Positions 1 to 11,334 of a stretch of 64,000 bases of DNA are shown here, one piece after another. A model generated the notes under the pieces. The model was given only the letters and a program-made list of their open reading frames with translations, was not told the DNA's origin and ran no database searches. Positions within the stretch are counted from its first letter, which is position 1, and every line of letters begins with the position of its first letter. This DNA comes from Heliocidaris tuberculata. Taxonomy: Eukaryota; Echinodermata; Echinoidea; Camarodonta; Echinometridae. The translations under genes and the position numbers were made by a program. The DNA lies in assembly GCA_025618425.1 (NCBI GenBank), contig CM046833.1, positions 5,848,356 through 5,912,355 of the forward strand. The letters run 5' to 3'.

Positions 1-39
1 TTGCGATTTAACGCAACTTTTTATACAAGAGGGCCCAGG
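1..39. mobile_element. Truncated end of a fold-back MITE
   Basis: TTGCGATTTAACGCAACTTT followed by GGGCCCAGG closely matches the right end of the element at 50269-50414. Cut by the window edge. Confidence 0.55.
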
Positions 40-454
40 ACGGAGAAATCCTCCGAGTCGCGCATGCGCACATCAATTTTTCGCTCGTCTTCAAAGGCTC
101 CCATCCTGAAATCGTAAGCTCGCCAGCGAATGACGAGTGAACCGGGCTTTATGCATCAAATTCCATGCCAGGTGCTGTGTCAGATATTACTGGATTGTAT
201 GCATGTTTATAATGCTGTATATCCACATGTTCAAAAAGTTAACATTTTGGTTACCAAAGGTTTCATTTTTTAAAGCATAGTGATCACCAGCCAGTTAATT
301 TCAATTTTTTATTGCGTCGAATACATAAAACTAGCAGTTAGTGAAAGCTCTATCGAATGCTTCATTTCTTAAAAGGAAATCTGTTCATGTAGATTTCCGC
401 CAAGACACTGCAGTGAGTGGGAACTTGAAAAAAAGGGTAATAATATTAATAATA

Positions 455-535
455 GTGGGTTCTTGTATAGCGCACATGTCTGTCAAGACTTGACACTCCT
501 GGCGCTCCTTGGGTACCCCAAGGTGTGCGTAAAAT
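455..535. mobile_element. SINE-family fragment
   Basis: AATATTAATAATAGTGGGTT precedes TTGTATAGCGCAC and TGGCGCTCCTTGGGTACCCC, the AAT/GCGC signature of the SINE family seen elsewhere in the window. Confidence 0.45.
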
Positions 536-986
536 AAAAAAAAGAAAGAAAGATGCAAAAATGATAGATGATTTTTTTTCTTTTTTTTCTTCTTTTTTTT
601 GACAGATAGAATTGTGACATAAGAGGATCTTTAAAAAGATCTAGCCAATGCTTGGTGATGAAACGTTTTTGTTGTTGTTTTTTGTTTTTTGTTTTTTGTT
701 TTTAATTCAAGCAAGCAGTTTGCTAGTCACGGGGAAGCATTTGGTTGCAAGAAGCAAGCGATTATTTTTATATGCTATCAATTGCTAGACTTTTTCCAGT
801 TGTATGAATTCTGTCCGTTGAGACCATTGAGTTGGGGAAGGGGGGGGGGGGGCTACGAAGCGTCTTCAGGTTGGGTGGGGGTGAAATGCATTAGTTGAAA
901 CATCCATCAGATGCAATGTTGATTCTCATTTTGTTCATCCCCTCCCCTCCCCCACCCCCACCCCCTCCCCCCTCCCCCGGCTCTAT

Positions 987-1094
987 ATTTCTTCCTCTCG
1001 CTCTCTCTCCCTCTCTCTCTCTCTCGCTCTCGCTCTCCCTCCCTCCCTCTCTTTCTCTCCCTCTCTCTCCCTCTCTCTTTCTCTCTCTCCCTCC
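987..1094. repeat. CT-rich microsatellite
   Basis: Runs of CTCTCT and CCCTCC over about 110 bp, preceded by a C-rich stretch at 930-980. Confidence 0.9.
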
Positions 1095-1488
1095 CCTTTA
1101 TACGGAGATATGAAGCGGATGGCCCAAGATCAGAGCACTTGGAGAGACATGTGTCGTAGAAATAGATTGGGTCACTAAACCTGTCATTAACAGATCACTA
1201 TTGATGATATGTCAGTCACTCAGTGAATTCAGTGTCAGGACTGTTAAAACCCATTTCATTGTTTGATGGTATATTATTCTAAATATGGTTTATACATTAT
1301 ATATTCTAGTGAAGCTGTAAATGTGTGTTGATATAAAATATTGACATTTTGATAGCTGATATTTCAGTTTGTAAGTTCTTCGTACATGATCCTTTTGTTT
1401 GGTAGCCTTTGAGTGTTAAGGGAAATAAGCAGAATGATGACAAAGGTACACATGGGAAAAGGGAGATGGAATAGGGATAGAAAGATTA

Positions 1489-1760
1489 AGAAGAGAGAGA
1501 GAGAGACATGGAGAATAAGAGGAAGAAAGAGAGAGAGAGAGAGAAGAGGGATAGAAAGGAGATAAGGGAGAGAGAGAGAGGGGGAGAGATGGAGAGAGAA
1601 AGACAGCTTGAGATAAGCACAGATGTACAAAGGGGAAAAAGGGAGAGAGGGGAGAGGGGTAAAGAAACTTGAGAGAGAGAGAGAGAGAGAGAGACCTGGA
1701 AAGTGAGAGGAAGAAAGAGAGTGAAAGTGAGGGACATCGAGAGAGAGAGAGAGAGAGAGG
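1489..1760. repeat. GA-rich microsatellite region
   Basis: GAGAGA runs interrupted by GGAAGAAAG and similar. The two minus-strand ORFs across it are Ser/Leu low complexity. Confidence 0.9.
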
Positions 1761-2404
1761 CTATAGTGAGACAGAGCTAATTGTATGTATAGCTCTGTAG
1801 TGAAAGAGATGGCGCCCTCTTGCGAAGCCTAACGGAATCATGTAGACGAGGTGAACTGCAGTTCAAAGACTCAGCAAAACACAACAAGAATATCCACTTA
1901 ACAGCCAACTTATCTGGAGGATACACATGTTATTTACTGTTTTAATGTACCAAATAAACAAGCATTATCTGAAATCGTTCCTCCTGTTCGGTAAGAATTT
2001 GATTGAATTCAGATGATATATTTTGAATCCAGCACTTTTTAATGTTGAACTTTTAAATTGATCCTGATACTGGCTATCTGGAAGAGTAAACGTATTTAAA
2101 GTGAAATATACTGTAATTGTTATATTTTAATGTGTAAATATTAAATCAAAGCCAATCGGAAAAAAACAAGCTGAAATGTGAACTTTGTGTTTGATCAAAT
2201 GATTTAACATGATGGAACTAATAACATGTAATGAAAATGCCTTGCTTCGGCTTCAAGAAGTATGGGCTTTTATTATGTTTTTAGACAAAGCTAAACCATG
2301 TCAGCCATTATTTTGTAATGTTCGTGGTGCATTCAAGTGTGACAATGAGAGAATCAGGTTTGAAGATGGAATGTGAATTCAAAATATGTAAATCTTGGAC
2401 TGTA

Positions 2405-3295
2405 GATCAATAATAGTAATGATAATAATATTCTGGATTTATATCTACGATGTCTCTAAGCGCTTTACCTGGCTTAATTACCTGGATCATTGGATTCACG
2501 TTTTTTCCGCTCGCAATATATGCACCTTCTCCACTCCAAGGGGAGCATTCCTGCCAGGCACCTTTTTATAGACGATCGCAATGCTAAACAAACCACAATG
2601 ACTTTCGCATTCTCCGGGTGCCCATTTAAAGGGAAATCCAACCTTTATATCAAGTTGCTTTGAAAGAAAGAGGAAAAATCAGAGAAGCAGATTGGTGAAA
2701 GTTTGAACGAAATTGGACAAGCAATAAGAAAGTTATGGATTTTTGAAAGTTGTAATCACTATGCATATGGGAATTTCAAATTGGCCGAATAGGTAATGTC
2801 ACTGTGATGTAGCTGTGGACAACTCCCCCATTCGCTCTAACACACAAAATGACTAAAATGTCACTTTTTTCCAAAATGCATTACTCAGGATCTTTTCGTT
2901 CATGAGGACCTATAACAATATGCTATCTCCTATATATTTTGAGTACTGCCCTGAGGGTAAAAGCGCCTCGAAGAAAACCGCAAGTTAGTGATATTTCTGT
3001 ACACGACAAATGGGAGAGTTGTCCACAAAAATGTCACAACTGACTCACCAAATTGCCAATTTGAGATTCGCATACATGTACTGATCTCATTTTTCAAAAA
3101 TCCATAACTTTCTTAGTCCTTGTCCAATTTTTTTCAAACTTTCGCCATCCTGCTTTTCTTATTTTTCTGCTTTCACACATATCATCTTATTATCAAGGTT
3201 GGATTGTCCTTTAATACCTGGGTGGAGATAAGCAATGTAGATGAAATGCCTCTCTCAAGGACATAAGATTGTAGTCATTCCATGTAATCAAACAA
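2405..3295. mobile_element. SINE-family element split by a MITE
   Basis: Left part 2405-2629 has AATAATATTCTGG, AAGCGCTTTACC and CTCCAAGGGGAGCAT. Right part from 3211 continues with ACCTGGGTGGAGATAAGC and CTCTCAAGGACA. The MITE at 2630-3210 interrupts it. Confidence 0.65.
2630..3210. mobile_element. Fold-back MITE with TTAA target duplication
   Basis: Terminal inverted repeats AGGGAAATCCAACC and GGTTGGATTGTCCT, flanked on both sides by TTAA. Internal halves are also roughly complementary. Confidence 0.8.
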
Positions 3296-3518
3296 GACAA
3301 ACTATTTTCAGTTGGAGAGAAACATAGAAATCTTCATTTACCCCAGATAAAAGATTACGATTTGTGAAATATTTGATTAAACAAAAAAATGTGAATATAA
3401 ACTTTTGATCCACTAATTTTCTACAGGAGTAAAACTCGACTAAACATCACTTTCATGGTAAGTTTTCAAAGTAAAAGTGTAAAGCGACTCGTTGTATAAA
3501 TTGTATCTTTATAATTAT

Positions 3519-4955
3519 AAACCCCTCAAAAAAGTTAGGAAACTCAAGTATGACAGATTATACCTCTCTTGTCATTGCATAATCATCACAATGTCTACTA
3601 TCATTAGAAAGTCTGTTTATTCCTCTTTAGAATGATATCCCATTTGTTGTGATTTTGCAGTCACAGAATGTGCAGTACATCGCAGTAAGGGGCAAGGTCA
3701 AAGGTGAAAAGTTGCAAAATGCACTGCTTTTGTTCGGACTGTGCATTCTTCTTTCCTCCTTCAAGAGTGCAGGGCTGCTGTGTTATCAGATGATCTTCTA
3801 TGAGCAACATACACACTGCACATAAACAAACATGCATGAAGTCGAAAAACATGCAAGCACTACAACAATCACGCGTTATCATTCGAACATGCATAAGCAT
3901 TCAAACAAATAATGCAAAACATGTCGTTTCACTTGAATTCATCCCTGTAAAAAAAAACCCCAAAAAACAAACAAACAAACAAACAAACAAAAACACAATA
4001 GAAACTTCAAAGCTTAAAAGACCATGAAACCCTGGGGAAAATCAATTTTAATGAAAAGAGAGGATAGAGAGAAGCAATTTTTAAAAAGTTCCATCAAAAT
4101 CGGTTAAGAAATGAGAAAGGTATAAAAGTTTGAAAAGTCTCAATTTACTTTCTCTTATCAAATTGGCAATGTTGCTTCAAAGTGACAGGTTTAGTAGTAC
4201 AACTCTCCATATGTTTTGTACATAAATTTTCATATTTCCCCCATTACTCTCAAGGTGCAGCTTGTCTCCTTTTTTTTGAGAGATAATGGAGAAAATATGA
4301 AATTTTGTGTACAAAACATATGGGGAGTTGTACTACTAAATCCGTCACTTTGAAGCAACATTGCCAATTTGAGGATCGTCATAGAAAGTAAATTGACACT
4401 TTACAAACTTTCATAACTTTCTCATTTATTAACCGATTTTGATGGAACTTTTTTAAAAATTGCTTCTCTCTATTCTCTCTTTTCATTAAAATTGACTTTT
4501 CCCCAGGGTTTCATTCTCATTTAAATTCAGTTTTCGGCATGATGCTTTGGAAAGTTCATGACCAAACACAAGCGAATCTTGCCTGACATGTCACCATAGT
4601 GCATGGATTTCATGTTCATGATTCTATGGAATTTGACATTCATGTATGACCAGTTGGGAACAATAGCCCCACAGTCATTTAAATAAATTACACTCTCAAA
4701 TGTCAAAGAAATAAGATTGCTCTGCATAATGATACCAGCGCTTATCAGTGCATTTTGCAACATTTTACTTTTGACCCTGCCATTTATTCTGATGTTCCGC
4801 ATTCCACGACTGCAAAGTCATTACAAATATGGTATCATTTTTATGAGGAATAAACATACTTTTTAATGATGCTAAACAAAGCGATGATTATGCCATGACA
4901 AGAGAGCTATAATCGATCGAACTTGAGTTTCCAAACTTTATTGAGGGGTTTATAT
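3519..4955. mobile_element. Outer fold-back element carrying a second MITE
   Basis: ATAAACCCCTCAAAAAAGTT with AGGAAACTCAAGT at the left matches, inverted, ACTTGAGTTTCCAAACTTTA with TTGAGGGGTTTAT at the right. Inner copies of the CTCTCTTGTCATTGC segment also pair. Confidence 0.7.
4017..4522. mobile_element. Nearly full-length palindromic MITE (506 bp)
   Basis: Left ATGAAACCCTGGGGAAAATC and right GATTTTCCCC-like end with AGGGTTTCAT are inverted copies. The centre (GTAGTACAACTCTCCATATG against its inverse) pairs too. Confidence 0.8.
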
Positions 4956-5461
4956 ATAGCCTAAACTTAGGGTGGAACCATTATAGTTCAGTTGAACATG
5001 CTTTCATTGTAACTTCGGACAGCCCTGTTAATCGTGTACCCCTCCTACGGTTGTGAGTAACCAAACCCGGCGTTTTCACATTAATGTACGCGCATTAGCA
5101 TACCACGTATATGCGCGAACTTGGCCATTACAGAGTGCCAGTTCGTAAAGTCCAAATTTATAATAATCAGGGTTTTTTGGACACAGGGGATTTTTAAGAA
5201 TTCCTATATCTCGAAAAATATCAAATATCAGGAATTGAAATTTGGTGAAAAAGTAGATTTGATATGGTCTTTTATGCTATATGAAAAAAAATCAAAACCC
5301 CAAATTTACACGTGAAATGGATATTGTGATATTGTGATATCGCCGACGAAAAGAGAGATTATTAATTCACCGTAGGTATATTTTCGATATTGTAGAGTGC
5401 AAGAACAGGTTGCTGCAACTATTCAACATGAACTTTAGCCTCAGCCAGTGGTTTAGCTACT

Positions 5462-5522
5462 GATTCGTTTGATGGGGTACGTGCCCGCTGTAACAGCGGG
5501 CACGTACCCCATCAAACGAATC
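5462..5522. repeat. Perfect 61-bp palindrome (30-bp arms, 1-base centre)
   Basis: GATTCGTTTGATGGGGTACG then TGCCCGCTGT, a central A, and the exact reverse complement. No mismatch in 30 base pairs. Confidence 0.95.
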
Positions 5523-7347
5523 GAATGTCTAAAAAAAAAAGGGGGGGTAAAGAAAGAAAAAGAGAAAGAGAGAGAGAAAGAAATGGAAGAGGACTAGAAA
5601 AGAAGACGAAAGGACACCTTTCTGCACCCCCTCCCCTAATCAGTGCCCTCGTACAGTCAGATTGAATTTTTCGAGTAAGACCGGTGACCCCCCCCCCCCC
5701 CCCCCCCCTCAATGGCCGGACTCACGCTACACCACTGACCTCAACCATATTGGCCAAGAAATAGAATTTGCCGCAACTGGATTTACTTTTTGGTGCATCC
5801 TAAGGACTAAAAATGATAAAACAGTGTTGGCGCGTGCTTATCATTAGTACAACGAACACTGCGTAGTAATTGTATTGATGTTGATGATGATGATGATGAT
5901 GATGATGATACCAACAATGCATAATGATATTAATAATATTAGTGCACCCGTGCAAAAAAGAGCATATATATACCCAATTTCAAATCCTAACCCCGTTTCC
6001 TATTCTTAGCATTTTAAAAGTACAATGCCGTAGATTTTACGTACACCATTCCCATAATCTTGTTTGTCTAAAAAAAAAATCGCCCCTGAGAGAAGTCGAG
6101 TGAAAAATTACATTTATATTTTTTTTATACTTCACTTAGTTTCCATCCGGGCAGTTAAAAGGCGATCCAGCACTTTGTAATAAGTTGATTTGTGTGGAAG
6201 CAGAAAATAAAATAAACAGGATGGGGAAAGTTTGAAAGAAATCGCATAAAGAATAAGAAGTTAGGAAAGTAATGAATGTTTGAAAAAATAAAATGAGATC
6301 ACTAAATCTCTGGGAATCTCAAATTGGCAATTTGGTCGGTCACTTTTGGCGCATGCACGGTCAATTCTCTCTGCCATTTGTCATACACTAAAATATCATT
6401 AATTTACGGGGTTAAAGCGCCTTTTCCCTTTTGAAAATAATCACATTTTAGTCATTTTGTGTGTTGGAACCAATGTGAGAGTTGTCCGCCGCTGCATCAC
6501 AGTGATATGACCAATTTGGCAAATTTGAAATGCCCCTAATTATGTGTCGAGTACAGGATGAAGTTCTGCTTCAAGCAGACGATTGTGACGTCACTAGCGT
6601 TGCTTATACTGTTATAGATAGGTGGATTTGGGCGTAGTTAATTTTTATGTGGTGCCAATTCTCCACTTCATGGGAAAGTTTGTTGCCCAGATATGTCTAT
6701 TTCTTTTTAAATTTGTGATACAAGCCCAATGATGTAAAAATGAATTATTCTATTAGTTATAATAGCCGGATGGCATGATGAAATATGAAGTTTATGGAAT
6801 GACGAAACAAAGTAAGGACAAAAATGAGTTGTTCACGTGAAAGATTGTCACATGTGTACAGTGTATGTAACGAAGTGAAAGTGCACAGTCTTGCGTGATA
6901 ATGTAAAGTAACATGAAAGAGGCCTTCGGGCACTCAATGAATGCATTAATAGATAAGGAAGAAGTAATAAGGGGACGTTACTGTGCAAGATGCATAATTA
7001 TTAGAGGCATATACAACATGTAGTTTATTTGGGCAATTATGAAAGTTTATGCATTGCAGAAAGATGAATTTAGGGCACAGAGTGCATGACCTAGTATACT
7101 AGTAACTGATATGACCTTGAGGGATGTCAAAGTCACTGATAGTCATTGTTGCATGTATTGAAGGGATTCGGTAACTTTGTGGAGGCTTGATTTAATAAAT
7201 TGTTGAATTCAGATATCTGTCTTGTATAATGATGTTCAGAAGGATAAATAAATAGCCAGGCATAGAAAGGTTTCCAAATATAATGCAATTATTAAGATAT
7301 CTATGACGAATACTCCCATTTACGAAAGCTTATGGCCATACGCTTTA

Positions 7348-7764
7348 AGGCCACCGCACACCTTACGATCGGTCTGCGATCCGATTTGTGAAATAAATCG
7401 CTATGGCATTAAATATTGGCATTTTATCGAATGAAATCTACCCTATTCAGGTTCTGAAAAGTAATATGAATACTAAATAGAGGATTTTGGTGAGCTGTCA
7501 GCTTTCTACAGGGAATAAGGGCAAAATTAGTTTCAAATCGTAGGCAGTCCCACGATTTTTGTGACGTCACTACGACTAGGAGCCGATTTGACCATTCCAC
7601 CGACTAGAAAATTCGGTATAGGCCGTATTATCGATTTTACTATCTGTATGACTGTTCAGACCCCCAATCAAAAAATATTTTTCGTTTTTAAATGATTTGT
7701 CAAATGATATTACATTTTCTTCTGAAATCGGATCGCAGACCGATCGTAAGGTGTGCGGTGGCCT
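7348..7764. mobile_element. MITE family A, copy 1 (417 bp)
   Basis: Ends AGGCCACCGCACACCTTACG and its inverse, extending through GATCGGTCTGCGATCCGATT. Two more copies at 42403 and 62439. Confidence 0.85.
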
Positions 7765-8744
7765 TTAGTCTAACACTGAGTCCATGGGGGAAAATGAGTC
7801 TGGCATTTCAGGTCACTTGCATATGTTTACTTTTGTGAAGCATATGATGATTTTGAAGTGTTCCCCCCCCCCCCCCCGGGCTTCATTTTTACACCATATT
7901 ACATACACTGATAGCACGTAAAGCCAGGTAGCTCAGATTTTATCAAGCCTCTACAAAGTTACCAAATCACTTTAAGGCAGATTCAAAGTGATGAAAGCAT
8001 TCTCTTGTTTTGTTTTGTTTCGATGTGATGTGATGACAGATGACATATTCATTTCAGGGTACATTTAATTTGATACATGACATGCTATTTTCAAGTCAGT
8101 TTATGCAATCATGATTATTTATTATTGTTTGTTATGTATTCAATTGCAAATGGAACCTTCCTTGCTTGCTTGATTGCAACCAGTAACTTCAGTGGTGCAT
8201 GGTCTCTATCTTAGGTCAAGGTCATCTGGGGTGTCACGCTATATCACACGCCACATTATGTATAATGATTATAACTTTTGATATCCATAACTTTCATAAT
8301 TATTGCTTGAACGATTTTGATCAAAGTTCAAACTTTCAACAATCTGTTTCTCTTATTTTTCTACTTTCTTTCAGAGCAACTTGCCATTAGACTGGGGTTC
8401 CCTTTCAACGTGACTAGATAAGGCGGGGCAGATAACTCGGCTTCCCTAGCCACCCCCCCCCCCCCCCCCGAGATCGAGGTAGGTTACCTCGACCACCGCG
8501 TCCACACGGGCACTACCACAGCCTTCACCTCGAGCAGACATTACTTCTACCTTTTCAATGACTCGAGTTAGGAACCCCACGTGTGAACATACCTGCACAA
8601 CAGAAATTAGCTTGATGGAACATGCTTTTATTATAACGTTAATAAATAACACTAATGTCCTTTGGCAAGACATTAATCTGCATTTGCCACTCTCAATCCA
8701 GGTGTAGTAAATGCTTACCTGGTAGAAAGTTATTACTTGAATGC

Positions 8745-8870
8745 TTTCAGCGCCTTAGGGCAGCTGGGCTAAAACCAGGGTAATAAAAGTACTTTGTAGA
8801 CGCTTTGAGCATCCCTGGCATGGATAGTGCGCAATATAAATGTAGCTCTTATTAATATTATAATCATCGA
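8745..8870 (-). mobile_element. SINE-family fragment
   Basis: Minus strand: AAT-rich, then TTTATATTGCGCACTATCC and CTCAAAGCGTC, the same family pattern as at 455 and 60770. Confidence 0.5.
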
Positions 8871-9624
8871 AAATATGACGATAAATAGCTGAAATGTTTG
8901 GACCAAGCTTCCATGCCACATGTTTATGTAGTATCATAATACATGTACACATTTCCATGTGTGATGCATGTGACTTTCGGCAAGATTGAGTCAATATCTT
9001 ATCGTTTTGGTGATTCCAAAACCTTACATTATGCACCTATTCTTATGTGCTGCATAATCAACCTCTCATTGCTGCTTCCAGACAGTTTCTTTCTCTAAAT
9101 GTTATCCCTCGACCAGAACTCAACTTTAATATTTAGGATAGTCCTATTCATAGTGTACCCCTTCTATTGTTGCGAGCTACCAACCCAGATACCTTAACCT
9201 TTCTGAACAATGGCATGGTGCCCCCTGTGCCTCCCCCACTCCCCGGATCCGCCACCGTGAACAATGGCATGTTTCCTTCTTTTCTCCTCTTCTTCCAGTG
9301 CGAGTACATGTCCTTTAGAGCGTGCGATAAAAGCTACCTCAGAGACAAGAGAGCTTGTTGTCCTCAAAAGTGTTTCACGCGCAAGATAAAACAGCTCTTT
9401 TGTATTAAACTACCAGGTGCCTTTTAAACTGATCCAGAGAAAAAGCTGCTGTCACAGTGATAGGGAGTTCATTCCATAATCAGGTGACACTGAGGATCAA
9501 GGAGTTTTGAAAGTTTGTAGTTCTGCAGCATAGGGTAATGTTGTGACTGTGAGAGGAGTATCCAGTATTTCTTCCCCTTCGTTAAACATTTCAAGCACAT
9601 ATTCTATTCGGAGTATCTCTCACC

Positions 9625-9823
9625 ATGGAAGCATTCAAGAATAGATTCGTTGATGAGATCCACACATCAGAAGAGGTCGGATACCTCCTCTACTGTCCAA
9701 CGGAGGAGGAATTCGAAGATAGCTGCATAGAAGATGTCCTCGGAGAAGAATTAGGAAACGACTTCATCCAAAATGGCAAAGTAAACTGGGAGATAACAGC
9801 ACATGCACAGCCATCAAATCAAG
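9625..9823 (+). CDS. Zinc-finger gene exon 1
   Basis: Encodes 66 residues rich in Glu and Asp (for example TEEEFEDSCIEDVLGEE), preceded by a good Kozak context. A donor GTAACA follows in phase 1, matching the acceptor at 10274. No known domain recognised. Confidence 0.7.
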
Positions 9824-11253
9824 GTAACAATTTTTTTTTCTTTTCTTTTCTTTTTTTTTTAAGAAAAAAAAATGTTACCTTGATTTGATTTTAGAATAGA
9901 AATAATGAAAGAAGGTAACTGAAATATAAGACTTAATCCAAAAATGAAATGTAATATTAATTTACTTCCCAATATAAAGAGAGCCCGGTTGACTTTAAAC
10001 ATTGAACTGCCCAACGAATTTGGTGGCATTATCCTTTTTTTTTTGTTGATATTTTCATTTTGATATCACAAGTCTTAGAACAAAAGTCAAATTGGCAGGG
10101 CCACAAAACGGAAAGCCTGGTTTACTAATGTATTATGATTATTTATTTGTACTGCATACTTTATCACTACAGTTATTAAATAACTTTCTTCTTGTTCTCC
10201 GGTAGCTGGATTGTCTTTAACTTCTTGTTTATTAAAAGAGTAATTGGATATAATTGTTTCTTTTTCTTCTCAGACATAACTTTAACCCTTAAAAATACCA
10301 ATCGAAGTACATTCCATGGATTATCAGCAGAGAGCGCAATAAAAGATGATAAGAGACATATTAAGTTAGAAGCCGATGAAAAAGTAGAGGAAAAAACACG
10401 TTTAAATTTTTCTTCAGACGCTGAATTAGGAACCAAATTTCGTTCAGTTCAAAGCATGATTTTCAACTCTGCTTATGGCCCTAGTCATCTACCAAACCAT
10501 GGGTCTTATCTCCAAGAAGAGTGTGTTGCTAGAAGCGAGAAAATGTACCCCAAAAACTCTCTCCACCATAATGAAGAAATGGATACACAAGGAGTTACGG
10601 TATCACGTGATGATATACAAGGCGTTACCTTATTACGTGATATTACACAAGGAGCTGAGGGATCACGTGATGACACACAAAGAGTTGGAATGTCCCGTGA
10701 TGAGGCACAAGGATTTGCTCTATCTCGCGACGAAACACAAGGGGTTACGACATCACGAGATGTGATATGTGAACAGACCAATCACCATATTAGCTCAGCT
10801 TTCTTTTCTTCTTGTAATGTGAATACTGCAAGTATCGGTGTCTTAAACCAGAGGGGAACCCAAGCAGAAGAAAAATCGCATCAGTGTCGGGTTTGTAACA
10901 AACGGTTTTCCCAAAGCCGCGGTCTCTCTGTGCATATGAGAATCCATACAGGAGAAAAACCGTATGAGTGTTCAGTTTGCAAGAAACGGTTTTCCCAGAG
11001 GAGCAATCGCTCAGTGCATATGAGAATCCATACAAGAGAAAACCCATATCAGTGTTCGGTTTGTCCAAAACGGTTTTCCCGTACGGGTGCTTTGTGGAAT
11101 CATATAAGAATTTTCCACACGGGACAAAAAGCGTATAGTGTTAATAACAATACTAATAATAATACCTGCATTTATATGGCGCCTTTCCAGTTGGTAACTG
11201 ATCAAAGCGCTTTGCAGTGTATTATTACCCCGGTCATTGGATCCAGTAACTAA
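9625..11253 (+). CDS. C2H2 zinc-finger protein, two coding exons, C-terminus replaced by a SINE
   Basis: Exon 1 is 9625-9823 (ATG in CACCATGG, donor CAAG|GTAACA, phase 1). Exon 2 is 10274-11253 (acceptor TTCTCAG). Together they encode 392 residues. The N-terminal 66 residues are acidic and match no family I recognise. A 12-residue repeat spans about residues 172-231. Three C2H2 fingers start at Cys271, Cys299 and Cys327 with TGEKPY-type linkers; finger 3 has four residues, not three, between its histidines. A fourth finger begins (linker TGQKAYSV, first Cys lost) and runs into SINE sequence that supplies the last residues and the stop. Likely a nuclear DNA-binding regulator; target unknown. 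It may be transcribed against the 3' intron of the mosaic protease gene. Confidence 0.78.
10274..11253 (+). CDS. Zinc-finger gene exon 2 with three C2H2 fingers
   Basis: Starts after TTCTTCTCAG in phase 1. It carries the 36-bp minisatellite, then CRVCNKRFSQS, CSVCKKRFSQR and CSVCPKRFSRT finger starts. Stop TAA at 11251-11253 lies in the inserted SINE. Confidence 0.85.
10584..10764 (+). repeat. 36-bp coding minisatellite (12-residue SRDxxQGVT repeat)
   Basis: About five to six copies of a unit reading TQGVTxSRDDxx within zinc-finger exon 2, diverged but in frame. It forms a likely unstructured linker before the fingers. Confidence 0.85.
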
Positions 11254-11255
11254 AC
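11138..11255 (+). mobile_element. SINE-like insertion in the fourth zinc finger
   Basis: AAT-rich stretch followed by TATATGGCGCC, AAAGCGCTTTGCAG and CCCCGGTCATTGGATC, the same family signature seen near 455, 2433, 8750 and 60770. Finger sequence stops before it and resumes after it. Confidence 0.7.
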
Positions 11256-11334
11256 ATTTCAAGTGAAGGGCCATCTGTCAGAGCATATGAAAATACATTT
11301 AGGAGAAAAACCGTATCATGCAGTGTTCAATGTT
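11256..11334 (+). pseudogene. Orphaned zinc-finger remnant beyond the SINE
   Basis: Reads TFQVKGHLSEHMKIHLGEKPY, the second half of a C2H2 finger plus linker, followed by a degenerate next finger and a stop. It was presumably part of the array before the SINE insertion; the upstream SINE stop removes it from the protein. Confidence 0.75.

Larger units (their letters stand above)
4960..9600. other. Repeat-rich intergenic stretch upstream of the zinc-finger gene
   Basis: Holds the palindrome at 5462, poly-C tracts, a GATGAT microsatellite at 5878-5910, a truncated relative (about 6157-6550) of the 2630 MITE, MITE A copy 1 and a SINE fragment. I see no supported coding exon. Confidence 0.6.

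Noticed and set aside
10192..10273. N-terminal extension of the zinc-finger frame
   Set aside because: Starts at TTG and ends at a clear TTCTCAG acceptor that matches exon 1 in phase; it is intron.
10584..10764. Regular 36-bp repeats as a CRISPR array
   Set aside because: Units are contiguous without unique spacers, keep an open reading frame, and the genome is eukaryotic.
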